Positions 27,078 through 36,204 of a stretch of 64,000 nt of DNA are shown here, piece by piece. Where the stretch lies: contig JAHBWD010000039.1 of NCBI GenBank assembly GCA_019637175.1, positions 17,524-81,523 on the forward strand. Reading direction: 5' to 3'. Position 1 is the stretch's first letter. Every line of letters starts with the position of its first letter. The translations under genes and the position numbers were made by a program. This stretch comes from Labilithrix sp. Lineage in GTDB: Bacteria > Myxococcota_A > Polyangia > Polyangiales > Polyangiaceae. The notes under the pieces are model-generated. The model had not been told where the DNA came from. It was given only the letters and a program-made list of their open reading frames with translations, and did not search any database.

Positions 27078-28114
27078 CGATGAGCTGCGAAGCCTTCGAC
27101 GACGCGCTGATGGACGCGCTCTACGAGGAGCTCGATGAGGCGTCGAGCGAGGCGGCGTCGGAGCACGCGGCGTCGTGCGCGTCGTGCGCCGATCGGCTCG
27201 AGAAGCTCCGCGCGACGCGAGAGGCGGCGCTGCCTTCGCTCCTCGAGCCGGTGCCCGAGGGGCTCGAGGCCAAGATCCTCGCGGCGGCCGACGCGGCGAT
27301 GAAGCCCGCGACGCCGGCGAAGGAGGCCGAGCAGGCCAAAGAGGCGAAGGTCATCCCGCTCTTCGCGCGGCCGCAGCTCATGCTGGCCGCGGGTTTCCTC
27401 CTCGTGCTCGGCGCGGGCTTCGCGTTCATGCAGATGGGCGCGCGCAAGTCCGAGTCGCTCGCGCAGAGCGCTCCGGCTCACGACGAAGAGCCGACCGCCG
27501 CCGCGACGGCGTCCGCCGCGCTCGCGATGAACGAGCCGTCGCCCGTGCCTCCCGCCGCCATGCCGGTCGCCGCGGCGACGGCGACCGTCGCGGCGAGCGC
27601 GGCCGGAGGCAAGGCCGAGAAGGCCGCGCAGGATCCGGAGCTCGCCGCCGCGAAGAAGCTCTACGACGCGGGGCGCTACGCCGAAGCCCTCCCGAGGTTC
27701 TTGGCGCTCTCGCCGTCGCACCCCGAAGCGGAGCTCTACGTCGCGCGCTGCTTCGTGCGCACGCAAGGGTGCAGCGTCGCCGCTCCGCACTTCGACGCCG
27801 CGGCGACGCGCAACGCCGGCACCGAAACAGGGAGCCGCGCATCGCTCGAAGGCGCGCGCTGCTACGGATCGATGGGCGAAGCGCAGGCCGCGCGCTCGCG
27901 ATACAACGCGCTCACCGAAGACGCCTACGTCGCGCCCGAAGCGCGCGACGAGCTCGCCGGTCTCGACGGCGATCACCCGAAGAAGAACAGCGTCAAACGG
28001 GCGATGCCGGCCCCGCCCGTGGCGACGGCGGGCACGCCCGTCCCCGCGCAGCACGCCGCGCCGAAGGCGGTCGCCAAGCCGAAGCCGGCGGAAGCGCCGG
28101 CGGCGGTCGAGTGA
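27074..28114 (+). CDS. Anti-sigma factor with zf-HC2 motif, one membrane helix and TPR-like tail
   Basis: 346 residues. The cytoplasmic N-terminus has the anti-sigma zinc motif H31-x3-C35-x2-C38 (HAASCASC). A single membrane helix follows at about 99-120 (LMLAAGFLLVLGAGFAFMQM), then an Ala/Pro-rich linker and a periplasmic part at about 190-300 with helical repeats (LYDAGRYAEALPRFLALSPSHPEAELYVARCF). The repeats resemble TPR and could bind a protein ligand. Translationally coupled to the sigma factor gene. The inferred job is to hold that sigma factor and release it on a periplasmic signal. The Pro/Lys-rich C-terminus is low-complexity. Confidence 0.85.
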   Translation: MTMSCEAFDDALMDALYEELDEASSEAASEHAASCASCADRLEKLRATREAALPSLLEPVPEGLEAKILAAADAAMKPATPAKEAEQAKEAKVIPLFARPQLMLAAGFLLVLGAGFAFMQMGARKSESLAQSAPAHDEEPTAAATASAALAMNEPSPVPPAAMPVAAATATVAASAAGGKAEKAAQDPELAAAKKLYDAGRYAEALPRFLALSPSHPEAELYVARCFVRTQGCSVAAPHFDAAATRNAGTETGSRASLEGARCYGSMGEAQAARSRYNALTEDAYVAPEARDELAGLDGDHPKKNSVKRAMPAPPVATAGTPVPAQHAAPKAVAKPKPAEAPAAVE

Positions 28115-28115
28115 C

Positions 28116-28889
28116 TCACTGACAGGCGGCGCGCACCGACATGAGCAAGAGATCGCTCATGCGGTCGTGCACCGGGATCGACAGCTCCATGCGCTTGGCG
28201 ACGTCGAAGCCGAGCGCCATCTGTCCGGTCATGCCGCCCATCGCGGCGTTCATGTTCTTCTGCATCGGATCGGCGAAGACGGCGTCGCGATCGTCGACCC
28301 AGAGGTCGACCTCGACACACTGAAGCAGCGCCCCCACGAGCTGCGGGTTCTGCTGAAAGAGCCAGCGCACCGCGTTCGGATCGCGCCCGAAGACGAGGAA
28401 GCGTCCGTCGATCTGCGGGATGCCCGTCTGGACGGCGTGCGGGTGCTTGGCGCTCCAGCATCGCGTCGTGTTCGAGAACGCCTCGCGCATCGCCTTGCCG
28501 AGCGACGCGAGGCTGCGATCGGCGACGTGGAACGGAATGCGCGGAGGGCCCGGGAGCGGCGCGCTCCAGTTGCACGACATCGACATGCCCGCGTCGTCGT
28601 AGAGGTAGGCTTGGCGGTGGTTGATCGGCAGCCCCTGGTACATGCGCACGTAGCGCGTCTCGCGGTTGCCCGGGGCCCAGTTGTTGGCCTCCTGCATCGC
28701 GAGGTGCACGTGCGCCTCGATCGGCTCGGGCGGCATGTGGTCGTAGCGAAAGCCGGTGCGGGCGAAGAACGCGTGCATCGCGGGGCCGATGTTCTGAATC
28801 GCCTGGCCGCGCTTCTGCATCATCCACACGTAGTACCCGCCGATGGCGAGCATGATGAGCACGGGAAAGACGTACGACAGGGATTGCAT
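28116..28889 (-). CDS. Single-span membrane protein, unknown function
   Basis: 257 residues. I choose the ATG at 28889 because GAGGTG lies five bases upstream, although the frame opens earlier. An N-terminal membrane helix (about 7-23, VFPVLIMLAIGGYYVWM) is followed by a soluble domain of about 230 residues with no motif I recognise, ending in two cysteines (LQCVEVDLW and RAACQ). It is the only minus-strand gene between the anti-sigma and TerB genes, and converges with the anti-sigma gene one base away. Confidence 0.6.
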   Translation of the reverse strand: MQSLSYVFPVLIMLAIGGYYVWMMQKRGQAIQNIGPAMHAFFARTGFRYDHMPPEPIEAHVHLAMQEANNWAPGNRETRYVRMYQGLPINHRQAYLYDDAGMSMSCNWSAPLPGPPRIPFHVADRSLASLGKAMREAFSNTTRCWSAKHPHAVQTGIPQIDGRFLVFGRDPNAVRWLFQQNPQLVGALLQCVEVDLWVDDRDAVFADPMQKNMNAAMGGMTGQMALGFDVAKRMELSIPVHDRMSDLLLMSVRAACQ

Positions 28890-28957
28890 CGGTTCACCTC
28901 GGCGCGCGCGGGTCGAGGGTATCACTCGTCGTGGAGCGCGGTAGGATGCGTTCCGCG

Positions 28958-30406
28958 ATGAGTTTTTCGTTCTCCGTCGAGACCTCGGCTGCCCTCTCGC
29001 TACCCGATCTGCTCGCCGCCGCCGCCGTCGGAGAGCCGGTGCAGCTCGCCGGCGCCGGCTGGACGGGCGCGCCCTGGCCCAAGGGCTTGTTCGCCAAGAT
29101 CGCCGACGTGGCGAGCGCGCCGGTCGCGATGGATCTGACGCCGGAGCTCGAGGCGAGCCTCGCGCGCGCAGGGCTGTCGGGATCGTTCCTCGCCTGGGTG
29201 CGCGGGTGCGCGCGCGGCGTCGTCGTGTCGCGGGGCGGCGGCGCGATCGTCTTCGGCGTTCCGACGCTCGCGTCGCGCGCCGACTACGCGCTCGCGACGA
29301 AGCTCGCCGCCGCGGCGGCCAAGCTCTCGGGCGCGAACGTGAACCCGGAGCACGCGCCCGACGGGGCGCCGAGCGAGGCCGTCTCGCCCGACGAGCTCGT
29401 CGCGCGCTTCGACGGCGCGTTCGCCGACGCCAACGCGCGCCTCATGGGCACCTGGCTCGCGGAAGACGTCGCGAGCGGACGCACCTACTTCTTCCAGTGC
29501 CCGCGCGGGTGGATCAAGCTCGCGCCCGAAGATCTGCGCGACGCCCCGAAAGAGGAGCGCTTCGATCGCGCGCGGGCGATCGTCCTCGGCGACGCCGAGG
29601 ATCGACGCGCGATCGATCCGCGGCGCCACGCGGTGCTCCTCACGGCCGCGATGGTCTTCGCCGCCGGCGCCGATGGACGCCTCGACGACGAAGAGGCGCA
29701 GCAGCTCGAAGCGCACTTCGCGACCGTCCGCGAGCTCGCCGCGTTCCCCGCGCGCGATCTGCTCGACGCCGTACGCGCCGAGGTCGCCGGGCTCGACGCG
29801 CTGCGCGAGCTGACCTCGCCGCTCTCGCGTCGCAAGGCGTTCGTGCTCGCAAGCGAGGTGATCGCGAGCGCGCGCGGCGGTAACCTCGGCGGCGACGCCG
29901 ACGATCCGAACGTGAAGGCCGTGACCGCCCTCGCCGGCGCGCTCGGCCTCGAGGGCGATCAGCCGTTCATCGCGCGCGTCGTGCGCGCGGCGATGGCGAA
30001 GTACGCGCCGCCCGAGAACGTCGTCGTCGACGAAGCCGTCGCGCAGCGCCTCGCGCTCGCGATGATCCTCGCCGCCGCGGCCGACGGCGTCGTCGACGAC
30101 CGCGAGGCCGCGGTGCTCTCCGCGCTCGCGCGAACCGTCCCCGAGCTCCGCGCGCGAGACGTGACGTCGCTGTTCGCCGCCGCGCGCGCGCGGATGAACG
30201 AAGGGCTCGAGGCCGCGCTGCGCGATCTCGGCGGGCTCGACGGGCTCGAGGACAAGTGCTTCGCCCTCGCGGCCGAGGTCGCGCTCGTCGCGGGCTCGCG
30301 AAGCGGGCCCGAAGGAGCGATGCTCCACCGCCTCCAGGAGCACGTCCGACCCGACGCCGACGTCGCCGAGTGCGCGATCTCGACCTTCGCCGCGAAGTAC
30401 GCGTGA
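28958..30406 (+). CDS. Protein with two TerB-like (tellurite-resistance-type) domains
   Basis: 482 residues (ATG at 28946 is also possible). Two helical TerB-like units are visible: about 225-345 (LLTAAMVFAAGADGRLDDEEAQQLEAHF) and about 360-480 (LALAMILAAAADGVVDDREAAVLSALA). Both carry the AxADGxxDxxE signature that binds metal and contacts membranes or DNA in TerB/DjlA-type proteins. The N-terminal 200 residues are unassigned but contain a short CPRGW stretch. No signal peptide. TerB domains occur in tellurite and phage-defence-related systems. The neighbour downstream is a PP2C phosphatase, as in some Ter modules, but no other ter gene is present. Confidence 0.7.
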   Translation: MSFSFSVETSAALSLPDLLAAAAVGEPVQLAGAGWTGAPWPKGLFAKIADVASAPVAMDLTPELEASLARAGLSGSFLAWVRGCARGVVVSRGGGAIVFGVPTLASRADYALATKLAAAAAKLSGANVNPEHAPDGAPSEAVSPDELVARFDGAFADANARLMGTWLAEDVASGRTYFFQCPRGWIKLAPEDLRDAPKEERFDRARAIVLGDAEDRRAIDPRRHAVLLTAAMVFAAGADGRLDDEEAQQLEAHFATVRELAAFPARDLLDAVRAEVAGLDALRELTSPLSRRKAFVLASEVIASARGGNLGGDADDPNVKAVTALAGALGLEGDQPFIARVVRAAMAKYAPPENVVVDEAVAQRLALAMILAAAADGVVDDREAAVLSALARTVPELRARDVTSLFAAARARMNEGLEAALRDLGGLDGLEDKCFALAAEVALVAGSRSGPEGAMLHRLQEHVRPDADVAECAISTFAAKYA

Positions 30407-30514
30407 GCCACACCCGGCCGGCCTGAGGCACATTGCCACGTCCTCTCGCGCCGGACATTCTCGCGCGAGACCTCGACAATCCGCGCGGAACGATCGTTGC
30501 TCCGATCCGGCGCG

Positions 30515-31420
30515 ATGGCCATCGCCTCGCCTCCCCGATCGACACAAACCGACGACACCTACGTCAGCGTCGCCGCGCAGACCGACATCGGTCGGGTGCG
30601 CGAGAACAACGAAGACGCGTTCGTCGTGGCCGACCTCACCGGCGGCGCGCTGCTCGGCGGCGCATCGCACGCGCGCTTCGACGTCGGCGAGCGCGGCGTC
30701 CTGCTCGCGGTGTCGGACGGCATGGGCGGCGCTCACGCCGGCGAGGTCGCGAGCGCGCTCGTGGTGGAGACGCTCACCCGCGCGCTCGCCAAGGCTTCAC
30801 CGGGCACGCCGCGCGACGCCCTCATGAACGACGCCATCCAGCGCGCCCATCTCGCGGTCTGGGACGCCGCGCGACGCGAAGAGAAGAAGATGGGCGCGAC
30901 GCTCACCGCCGTCTTCGTGCACGCAGGCCAGGCGTACATCGCCGAGGTCGGCGACTCGCGCGCGTACCTCGTCCGCGCGGGGACGATCACGCGGCTCACC
31001 CACGATCAGAGCATGGTGCAGATGCTGCTCGACAGCGGCGTCATCAAGCCCGAAGACGCCCGCGAGTCTCCGCTGCGCAACGTCATCCTCCAGGCGATGG
31101 GCCACCAGCACGACGTGAAGGTCGCGCTCGCGAAGCTCGAGCTGCGCCAGCGCGACTGCCTCGTCCTCTGCTCCGACGGGCTCACCGGCCACCTGACCGA
31201 CGACGAGATCCGCGACGTCGTCCTCGCCTCCGGCCGGCCGGAGCGGGCCGTGGGCCAGCTCGTCGATCTCGCCAACGAGCGCGGCGGCAAAGACAACATC
31301 ACCGTCGTCGTCGCCGGCGTCGGCGGCGCGCTCGCCGAGGCCGACGCGGCCGAGCCCGTCGACGGCACGTTCCAGGTGCTCACGACGTTCGAGCCGCCGG
31401 TGTCGAACGGCGGTACGTGA
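30515..31420 (+). CDS. PP2C-family protein serine/threonine phosphatase
   Basis: 301 residues from the ATG at 30515. All core PPM/PP2C motifs are present: GRVRENNEDAF (metal Asp), VSDGMGGAHAGEVAS (about 73-87), MGATLTAVFV, VGDSRAYLVR, LTHDQS, LCSDGLTGHLTDDEI and GKDNITVVVAGV. It should remove phosphate from Ser/Thr residues in a Mn/Mg-dependent way, countering the many Hanks-type kinases known from myxobacteria, though no kinase gene is adjacent. Cytoplasmic, with no membrane segment. The 108-base gap from the TerB gene leaves room for its own promoter. It converges with the next gene only one base away. Confidence 0.93.
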   Translation: MAIASPPRSTQTDDTYVSVAAQTDIGRVRENNEDAFVVADLTGGALLGGASHARFDVGERGVLLAVSDGMGGAHAGEVASALVVETLTRALAKASPGTPRDALMNDAIQRAHLAVWDAARREEKKMGATLTAVFVHAGQAYIAEVGDSRAYLVRAGTITRLTHDQSMVQMLLDSGVIKPEDARESPLRNVILQAMGHQHDVKVALAKLELRQRDCLVLCSDGLTGHLTDDEIRDVVLASGRPERAVGQLVDLANERGGKDNITVVVAGVGGALAEADAAEPVDGTFQVLTTFEPPVSNGGT

Positions 31421-31421
31421 A

Positions 31422-31721
31422 TCAACTCCCCGGCGCGCAGGTGTAATCGCCGAAGATCAAGCTCTGACGCCGGCAGACGACGACGACGTGCCCTTTGCGG
31501 TCGAAGTCGTACTCGACGCGCTCTTCGAACATCCCGCGATCGATCTTCAGGCTCGTCGGCTTGCACTGCTCGCCGCACCCGGCCTGCGCGCGCGCCTGCG
31601 CCTCGGCTTTCGCGCGCACCTCGGCGTCGTCGGAGAAGACGTTCGCGTACGCCGTCCACGCCGACACGAGCAGGAGCGTGATCGTGAAGTACCTGAAAAC
31701 GAGCCGGAGCGATCGCTTCAC
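31422..31721 (-). CDS. 99-residue exported protein, unknown
   Basis: N-terminal signal or anchor (about 6-26, RLVFRYFTITLLLVSAWTAY), followed by a mature part of about 70 residues. Four cysteines (CGEQC, VCRR, YTCAPGS) probably form two disulfides. I see no family. The stop is one base from the PP2C stop, convergent, and the gene follows the hemerythrin-like gene by 18 bases on the same strand. Confidence 0.6.
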   Translation of the reverse strand: MKRSLRLVFRYFTITLLLVSAWTAYANVFSDDAEVRAKAEAQARAQAGCGEQCKPTSLKIDRGMFEERVEYDFDRKGHVVVVCRRQSLIFGDYTCAPGS

Positions 31722-31739
31722 GTCTTCGACGCTATCACG

Positions 31740-32225
31740 TCAGCCGTCGGTCTGACCGATCGCGACGACGTCGTCGCGGAGCGTGTCGGGATCGAGAGCC
31801 TCGCGCTCTTCGGCGGCGATCTCCGCGAAGAGCTCGTTGATGAGCGCCTCCACCGTGAGCGCGAGGTCGCGATCGAAGCCGCGCGTCGTTCGTAGGCGAT
31901 CGGCGAGCATGTCGAGCTCTTCGCGCACCTTCGCGTGCTCCATCTCGACGCGCTCGCGCCGCACCGGTCCCCAAGCGTCGGCCGCTTCGAGCGCCGGCAC
32001 GAGCATGCGGTCTTCGAGCGCGAGGTGGCCGCGCATCTCGTCCACCAGCGCGAGCGCGGCGCTCACGAGCAGCTCGAACGTCTCTGGCGCGCCCACTCCG
32101 CACTCGGGCACGAGCGCCTTCACCTTGACGAGGTGCGCGCGCACGACCGCGTTGTCTTGGAGGATCCGCGTGCGGATCTGTCCTGCCGACAGCGGGACGT
32201 CGTCGTTCACCTCTTCCGAGCCCAT
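31740..32225 (-). CDS. Hemerythrin-like HHE-domain protein
   Basis: 161 residues from the ATG at 32225 with AAGGAAGG eight bases upstream. A four-helix HHE-type pattern: His31 (RAHLVKV), His67-x3-Glu71 (GHLALE) and His97 (MEHAKV). At the position of the last HxxxE (ELFAEIAAEEREAL, about 131-144) there are only acidic residues, so one iron-binding His is lost. A di-iron site could still form with Glu, or the site may be weakened. The family senses or carries O2, NO or iron. Divergent from the acyl-CoA dehydrogenase gene across 64 bases. Confidence 0.7.
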   Translation of the reverse strand: MGSEEVNDDVPLSAGQIRTRILQDNAVVRAHLVKVKALVPECGVGAPETFELLVSAALALVDEMRGHLALEDRMLVPALEAADAWGPVRRERVEMEHAKVREELDMLADRLRTTRGFDRDLALTVEALINELFAEIAAEEREALDPDTLRDDVVAIGQTDG

Positions 32226-32289
32226 CGCGCGAGCCTTCCTTCCCGAAATCCACGTTGCAACTCCCGTGCGCGCCTTAGAATGCTCGACC

Positions 32290-33534
32290 ATGATCGAGTG
32301 GTCGGAGACGCACCTTTCCATCCGCGACAGCATCCGCAAGTTCTGTGAAGCCGAGGTAAAGCCGAAGCTCCACGCCATCGAGCACGAGGGTGAGCCTCCT
32401 TACGAGGTCCTCCGCAAGATGATCGCCACCTTCGGCATCGCCGACATGGCGCGCGCGCGGTTCGAGGCGCAGATCGCCAAGCAGAAGGCCCGCGAAGCGG
32501 CAGGCGCGCCGCCGCGTGAAGACAAGCCGCGCGAGCGACGCCCGAGCCCGGAGGCGGGCATGGAGATGGCGATGCGGATGATCCCGATCATCGAGCTGAG
32601 TCGCCACAGCCCGGGCATGGTCACCGCGCTCGGCGTCAGCGTGGGGCTCACCGCGAACGCGATCATGGCGCGCGGAACGATTCGCCAGAAGGAGCGCTGG
32701 GCGCTCGACCTGCTCACGCTCGACAAGATCGGCGCGTGGGCGATCACCGAGCCCGGCTCGGGCTCGGACGCGTTCGGCGCGATGAAGTCGACCGCGCGCC
32801 GCGACGGCGACGGCTACGTGCTGAGCGGCAGCAAGACGTTCATCACCAACGGTCCGTACGCCGACACCATCGTGTTCATCTGCAAGCTCGACGAGGGCAA
32901 CGAGCCGAAGCTGCGGAAGGTCGTCACCTTCGTGCTCGACAAGGGGATGAAGGGGCTCACGCAGAGCAAGCCGCTGCGCAAGCTCGGTCTCCACGGCTCG
33001 CCGACGGGCGAGCTCTTTCTCGAAGACGTGCGCGTCGACAAGGATCGCCTGCTCGGGGAGACGGAAGACGTGCCCGCGCGCTCGGCGACGAAGGAGACCT
33101 TCACCGCCGAGCGCACCGCGGTCGCCGCGATGGCCCTCGGCATCGTCGAGGAGTGCCAGCGCCTCGCGATCGACTACGCGGGCACGCGCGAGCAGTTCGG
33201 GAAGAAGATCGGCGAGTTCCAGCTCATTCAACTGAAGCTGGCGAAGATGGAGGTCGCGCGGATGAACATCCAGAACCTCGTCTTCAAGCAGATCGAGATG
33301 GCCGAGCAGGGCCTCTCGATGAGCCTCGCCGAGGCGAGCGCCTGCAAGCTGTATTGCGCGCAGGCGGCGATGGAGGTGTGCAACGAGACCGTGCAGCTCT
33401 TCGGAGGCAACGGCTACATGGCCGAGTACCGCGTCGAGCAGCTGTTTCGCGACGCGCGCGTCCTCCAGATCTACGGCGGCACCGACGAAATCCAGGTCTC
33501 GCAGATCGCTAGGAGCCTGCTCGAGCGCGCCTGA
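32290..33534 (+). CDS. Acyl-CoA dehydrogenase
   Basis: 414 residues with the full ACAD domain order: N-terminal helices, the middle beta domain (WAITEPGSGSDAFGAMKSTA, GYVLSGSKTFITNGPYAD) and the C-terminal helical domain (YAGTREQFGKKIGEFQLIQ, LFGGNGYMAEYRVEQLFRDARVLQIYGGTDEIQ). The Glu that serves as base in medium-chain enzymes is Gly here (YGGT); the base is likely the helix-G Glu (TAERTAVA), as in isovaleryl- or long-chain types. A charged insert of about 30 residues (around 60-90) in the N-terminal domain is unusual. Oxidises an acyl-CoA with FAD in the cytoplasm. The 3' end overlaps the convergent glycosyltransferase gene by 26 bases. Confidence 0.92.
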   Translation: MIEWSETHLSIRDSIRKFCEAEVKPKLHAIEHEGEPPYEVLRKMIATFGIADMARARFEAQIAKQKAREAAGAPPREDKPRERRPSPEAGMEMAMRMIPIIELSRHSPGMVTALGVSVGLTANAIMARGTIRQKERWALDLLTLDKIGAWAITEPGSGSDAFGAMKSTARRDGDGYVLSGSKTFITNGPYADTIVFICKLDEGNEPKLRKVVTFVLDKGMKGLTQSKPLRKLGLHGSPTGELFLEDVRVDKDRLLGETEDVPARSATKETFTAERTAVAAMALGIVEECQRLAIDYAGTREQFGKKIGEFQLIQLKLAKMEVARMNIQNLVFKQIEMAEQGLSMSLAEASACKLYCAQAAMEVCNETVQLFGGNGYMAEYRVEQLFRDARVLQIYGGTDEIQVSQIARSLLERA

Positions 33535-34837
33535 CGAGCGCGCGACCACGCTCGGCGAGCGCGCTCGCGCCGATCGTCGCGACGACGATGATCAGCGGAT
33601 CGTACGGCACGCGATAGCGCGCTTCGCCCAGATAGATCGCCGCGACGCCGACGATGGTGACGAGGTGCACGCCGAGGATCACGCCCGCGGCGCGATGGCG
33701 ACGGAGCGACGCGAGCCCCACCGCGGCGAGCGCGATCACGACGAGGAGGATCTCGGCGTAGACGCGCTGGAGCCTCGCGCGGAAGGGGACGCGGCGGAAG
33801 TCGTCTTCCGGCCAGGGGACGTTGCGGAGCGCGAGCAGCTCGACGTTGTCGACCATGCGTCCGATCCGCGCGCGGAGCGGGACGCCGCGGAGGCGCTCGG
33901 CGCGGATCGCGGCGATCTTCTCCGGGTCGCAGATGAAGCCGTCGATGTGGACGACGTGCTCCGGCTTGAGCGGCTGCTTGGTGTGCGGCGAGAACCAGTA
34001 GCCCCAGCGATCGCCGTTGGGCGCGATCCACGAGGCCTCGATTTTGCCGACGTTCGTCTCGCCGAAGAGGCGCTGCGCCGGCTCGTACGCCGCGATCAAT
34101 CCGAAGCGCCCGGTGAGGCGGTGGAAGCGCACGCTCGAGAACGTCATCGCCGCGGCGAGAGGGAGGAAGAAGATCGCGAGAGCCAGGGCGCCGCCGCGCG
34201 GGCGCCACGTCGCGCGGCGCAGCCACGCCACCGCGAAGACGGTGACGAGCATCGCGACCGTGAGCAGGATCTGCGGGCGCACGCAGAACGAGAGGCCGAG
34301 GAGGAGCCCCGCGACGACCGCGCCCGAACGGCGCTCGCAGTGCCGGATGAGGCACAGCGATCCGAGCGCGATCGCGCTCGAGAACCAGATCTCCGAGGAG
34401 AAGAACCCGGAGTAGACGACGTGAGGATGCCAAAGCGCGACGACCACGCCGGCCGCCCAGACCCAGTAAGGGCTCCGCACGAAGCGCGCCGTGATCAGCG
34501 CCGCGCACGGCGCCGCGATCGCGCCCGCGATCGCGTGGACGATGCCGATCGCGATCGCGCTCTTGCGCCCGAGGAGCGCGATCTCCAGCGCGACGATCGC
34601 GTGCGTGCCCCAAGGCCAGAGCACGAGCACCCGCGGCTCGTTGGGCGTGAAGCCCGAGAGGAGCATCTCGGCGCGCGAGACGTAGCCGCCCATGTCGGAG
34701 TAGACGGCGGTGAGCGGCGACTGCACGCGGATCGCCCAGATCGCGCGCACGGTGAACGCGAGGAAGAAGACGGCGAGCGCGATCGAGCGGCGCGCGCCCG
34801 ACGGCACGAGCGGTCTCTGTCCTCGCGTTCGCGACAT
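33509..34837 (-). CDS. Glycosyltransferase family 39-type membrane protein
   Basis: 442 residues with about 10-11 membrane helices spread through the protein. The first periplasmic loop carries the acidic motif of GT-C enzymes (YSDMGGYVSRAEML, about 46-59), where Asp48 would bind the polyprenyl-phosphate sugar. The hydrophobic pattern and the large loop near 260-340 fit the ArnT/PMT-like group, which moves sugars from lipid carriers to lipids or proteins on the outer face of the inner membrane. Acceptor and sugar unknown. The 3' end overlaps the convergent acyl-CoA dehydrogenase by 26 bases. Confidence 0.78.
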   Translation of the reverse strand: MSRTRGQRPLVPSGARRSIALAVFFLAFTVRAIWAIRVQSPLTAVYSDMGGYVSRAEMLLSGFTPNEPRVLVLWPWGTHAIVALEIALLGRKSAIAIGIVHAIAGAIAAPCAALITARFVRSPYWVWAAGVVVALWHPHVVYSGFFSSEIWFSSAIALGSLCLIRHCERRSGAVVAGLLLGLSFCVRPQILLTVAMLVTVFAVAWLRRATWRPRGGALALAIFFLPLAAAMTFSSVRFHRLTGRFGLIAAYEPAQRLFGETNVGKIEASWIAPNGDRWGYWFSPHTKQPLKPEHVVHIDGFICDPEKIAAIRAERLRGVPLRARIGRMVDNVELLALRNVPWPEDDFRRVPFRARLQRVYAEILLVVIALAAVGLASLRRHRAAGVILGVHLVTIVGVAAIYLGEARYRVPYDPLIIVVATIGASALAERGRALVRRARAGS

Positions 34838-35016
34838 CGCTCGAGACTCTACTATGCCTGCTGCCTCTCGCGCGCAGACCTACATCGAGCTGAGGCCCGC
34901 GACCCTCGTTTTGGCGCGCGATCGGCGCGCGGTTGAGGCCTCGCGTTGTCGCGCGCGCGTCTCGATCGTCCGCCGGCCTTTCGCGCGGCCCGTCGGAGAG
35001 TACGTTCGGCGCGACC

Positions 35017-36204
35017 ATGACGGTCCGATCGTCGGTGCTCACCCTCGCCTCATTCGCGTGCGTGCTCTCGCAGGCGTGCAGCCGCGGCGACTTCCCCGAC
35101 ACGTCCGATCCGCTCGCGCCCGGATCGGGCTCGCCCGGCGAGACGTTCACGCCCGACGCCGCCGATCCGAGCGGCGACGGCCCGAGTTGCGCGACCGCGA
35201 CGATGCCCGTCACGCGTGCCGCGATCTACATGCAGATCATCCTCGACGGCTCGGGCAGCATGATGGATCCCGTCGCGCCGGCAGGCCCGACGGGCCTCAA
35301 GTGGAAGGCCGCGAGCGACGCGCTGGAGTCGTTCTTCGACGACGCGCGCGCGAAGAAGGACGCGGCGTTCGCCGTCGGCCTCTTCCTCTTCGACGGAACG
35401 AAGGGCGTGCTCGACTTCGAAGTCCCCGACGTGCCCATCCGCCACGTCGACAACGCGCATCACGCGGCGCTCCGGAGCCGGATCAAGCTCTCGACGCCGC
35501 AAGGCGGAACGCCCATCAAGCGCGCGCTCGAAGGTCAGATCCCGATCCTCCAAGGCTTCGTTCCCCTCGCGCCGCTGAAGCCGAACGGCAAGCGCGTGCT
35601 CGTCGTGATCACCGACGGCGTCCCCGACGGCCCAGCCGACGTCCAGCCGACGGTGCAGGCCCAGTGCGCGAAGCTCGTCGAAGACGCGTTCGCAGCGACG
35701 CCGTCGATCACGACGTTCGCGGTCGGCGTCGGCGATCCGGCGTCCGACGCGTCGACGTACAACGAGATGTTCGTCGGACGCCTCGCCACCGTCGGCGGCG
35801 CCGCGGCGCCGGGGTGCTCTCCGGGATGGAACGAGTCGTCGCCTCCGGGGAGCACGCCTTGCCACTTCCAGGTGACGCCGGGCGCGAAGACCGCGGCGCA
35901 GCTCCGCGACGAGCTGCTCGCCGCGATCAACGCGATCCGCGGGGCCGCGACGTCGTGCGAGCTCGCGCTCGAGCGCGCCGACGGAACCACGGGCGTCGTC
36001 GATCCCTCGCGCGTGAATGTCGTCTTCACCGACGGCGAAGGCAAGCAGACCAAGGTCCCGCAGAACGCTTCGGACGGATGGACCTACGACGATCCGAGCG
36101 ATCCGCGCGCGGTCGTCTTTCATGGACCGGCGTGCGATCGCCTGAAGGCGGAGAGCGACGGCAAAGTGGAGATCGAGCTCGGATGCAAGACGCTGGTGAA
36201 ATGA
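35017..36204 (+). CDS. VWA-domain lipoprotein
   Basis: 395 residues from the ATG at 35017. Lipoprotein signal MTVRSSVLTLASFACVLSQAC (Cys21). A von Willebrand factor A domain at about 68-320 has an intact metal-dependent adhesion site start (ILDGSGSMM, D77, S79, S81) and TPQGGTPIKRALEG followed by VLVVITDGVPDGPADV. Myxobacterial VWA lipoproteins are surface proteins thought to bind other proteins or matrix; no enzyme motif is present. The last 100 residues hold three cysteines. The stop overlaps the start of the next lipoprotein gene (ATGA), so the two are made together. Confidence 0.85.
   Translation: MTVRSSVLTLASFACVLSQACSRGDFPDTSDPLAPGSGSPGETFTPDAADPSGDGPSCATATMPVTRAAIYMQIILDGSGSMMDPVAPAGPTGLKWKAASDALESFFDDARAKKDAAFAVGLFLFDGTKGVLDFEVPDVPIRHVDNAHHAALRSRIKLSTPQGGTPIKRALEGQIPILQGFVPLAPLKPNGKRVLVVITDGVPDGPADVQPTVQAQCAKLVEDAFAATPSITTFAVGVGDPASDASTYNEMFVGRLATVGGAAAPGCSPGWNESSPPGSTPCHFQVTPGAKTAAQLRDELLAAINAIRGAATSCELALERADGTTGVVDPSRVNVVFTDGEGKQTKVPQNASDGWTYDDPSDPRAVVFHGPACDRLKAESDGKVEIELGCKTLVK

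Noticed and set aside
32254..32280. Possible sigma70-type promoter (TTGCAA and TAGAAT) before the acyl-CoA dehydrogenase gene
   Set aside because: The spacer is only 15 bases and the leader would be very short; too weak to list.
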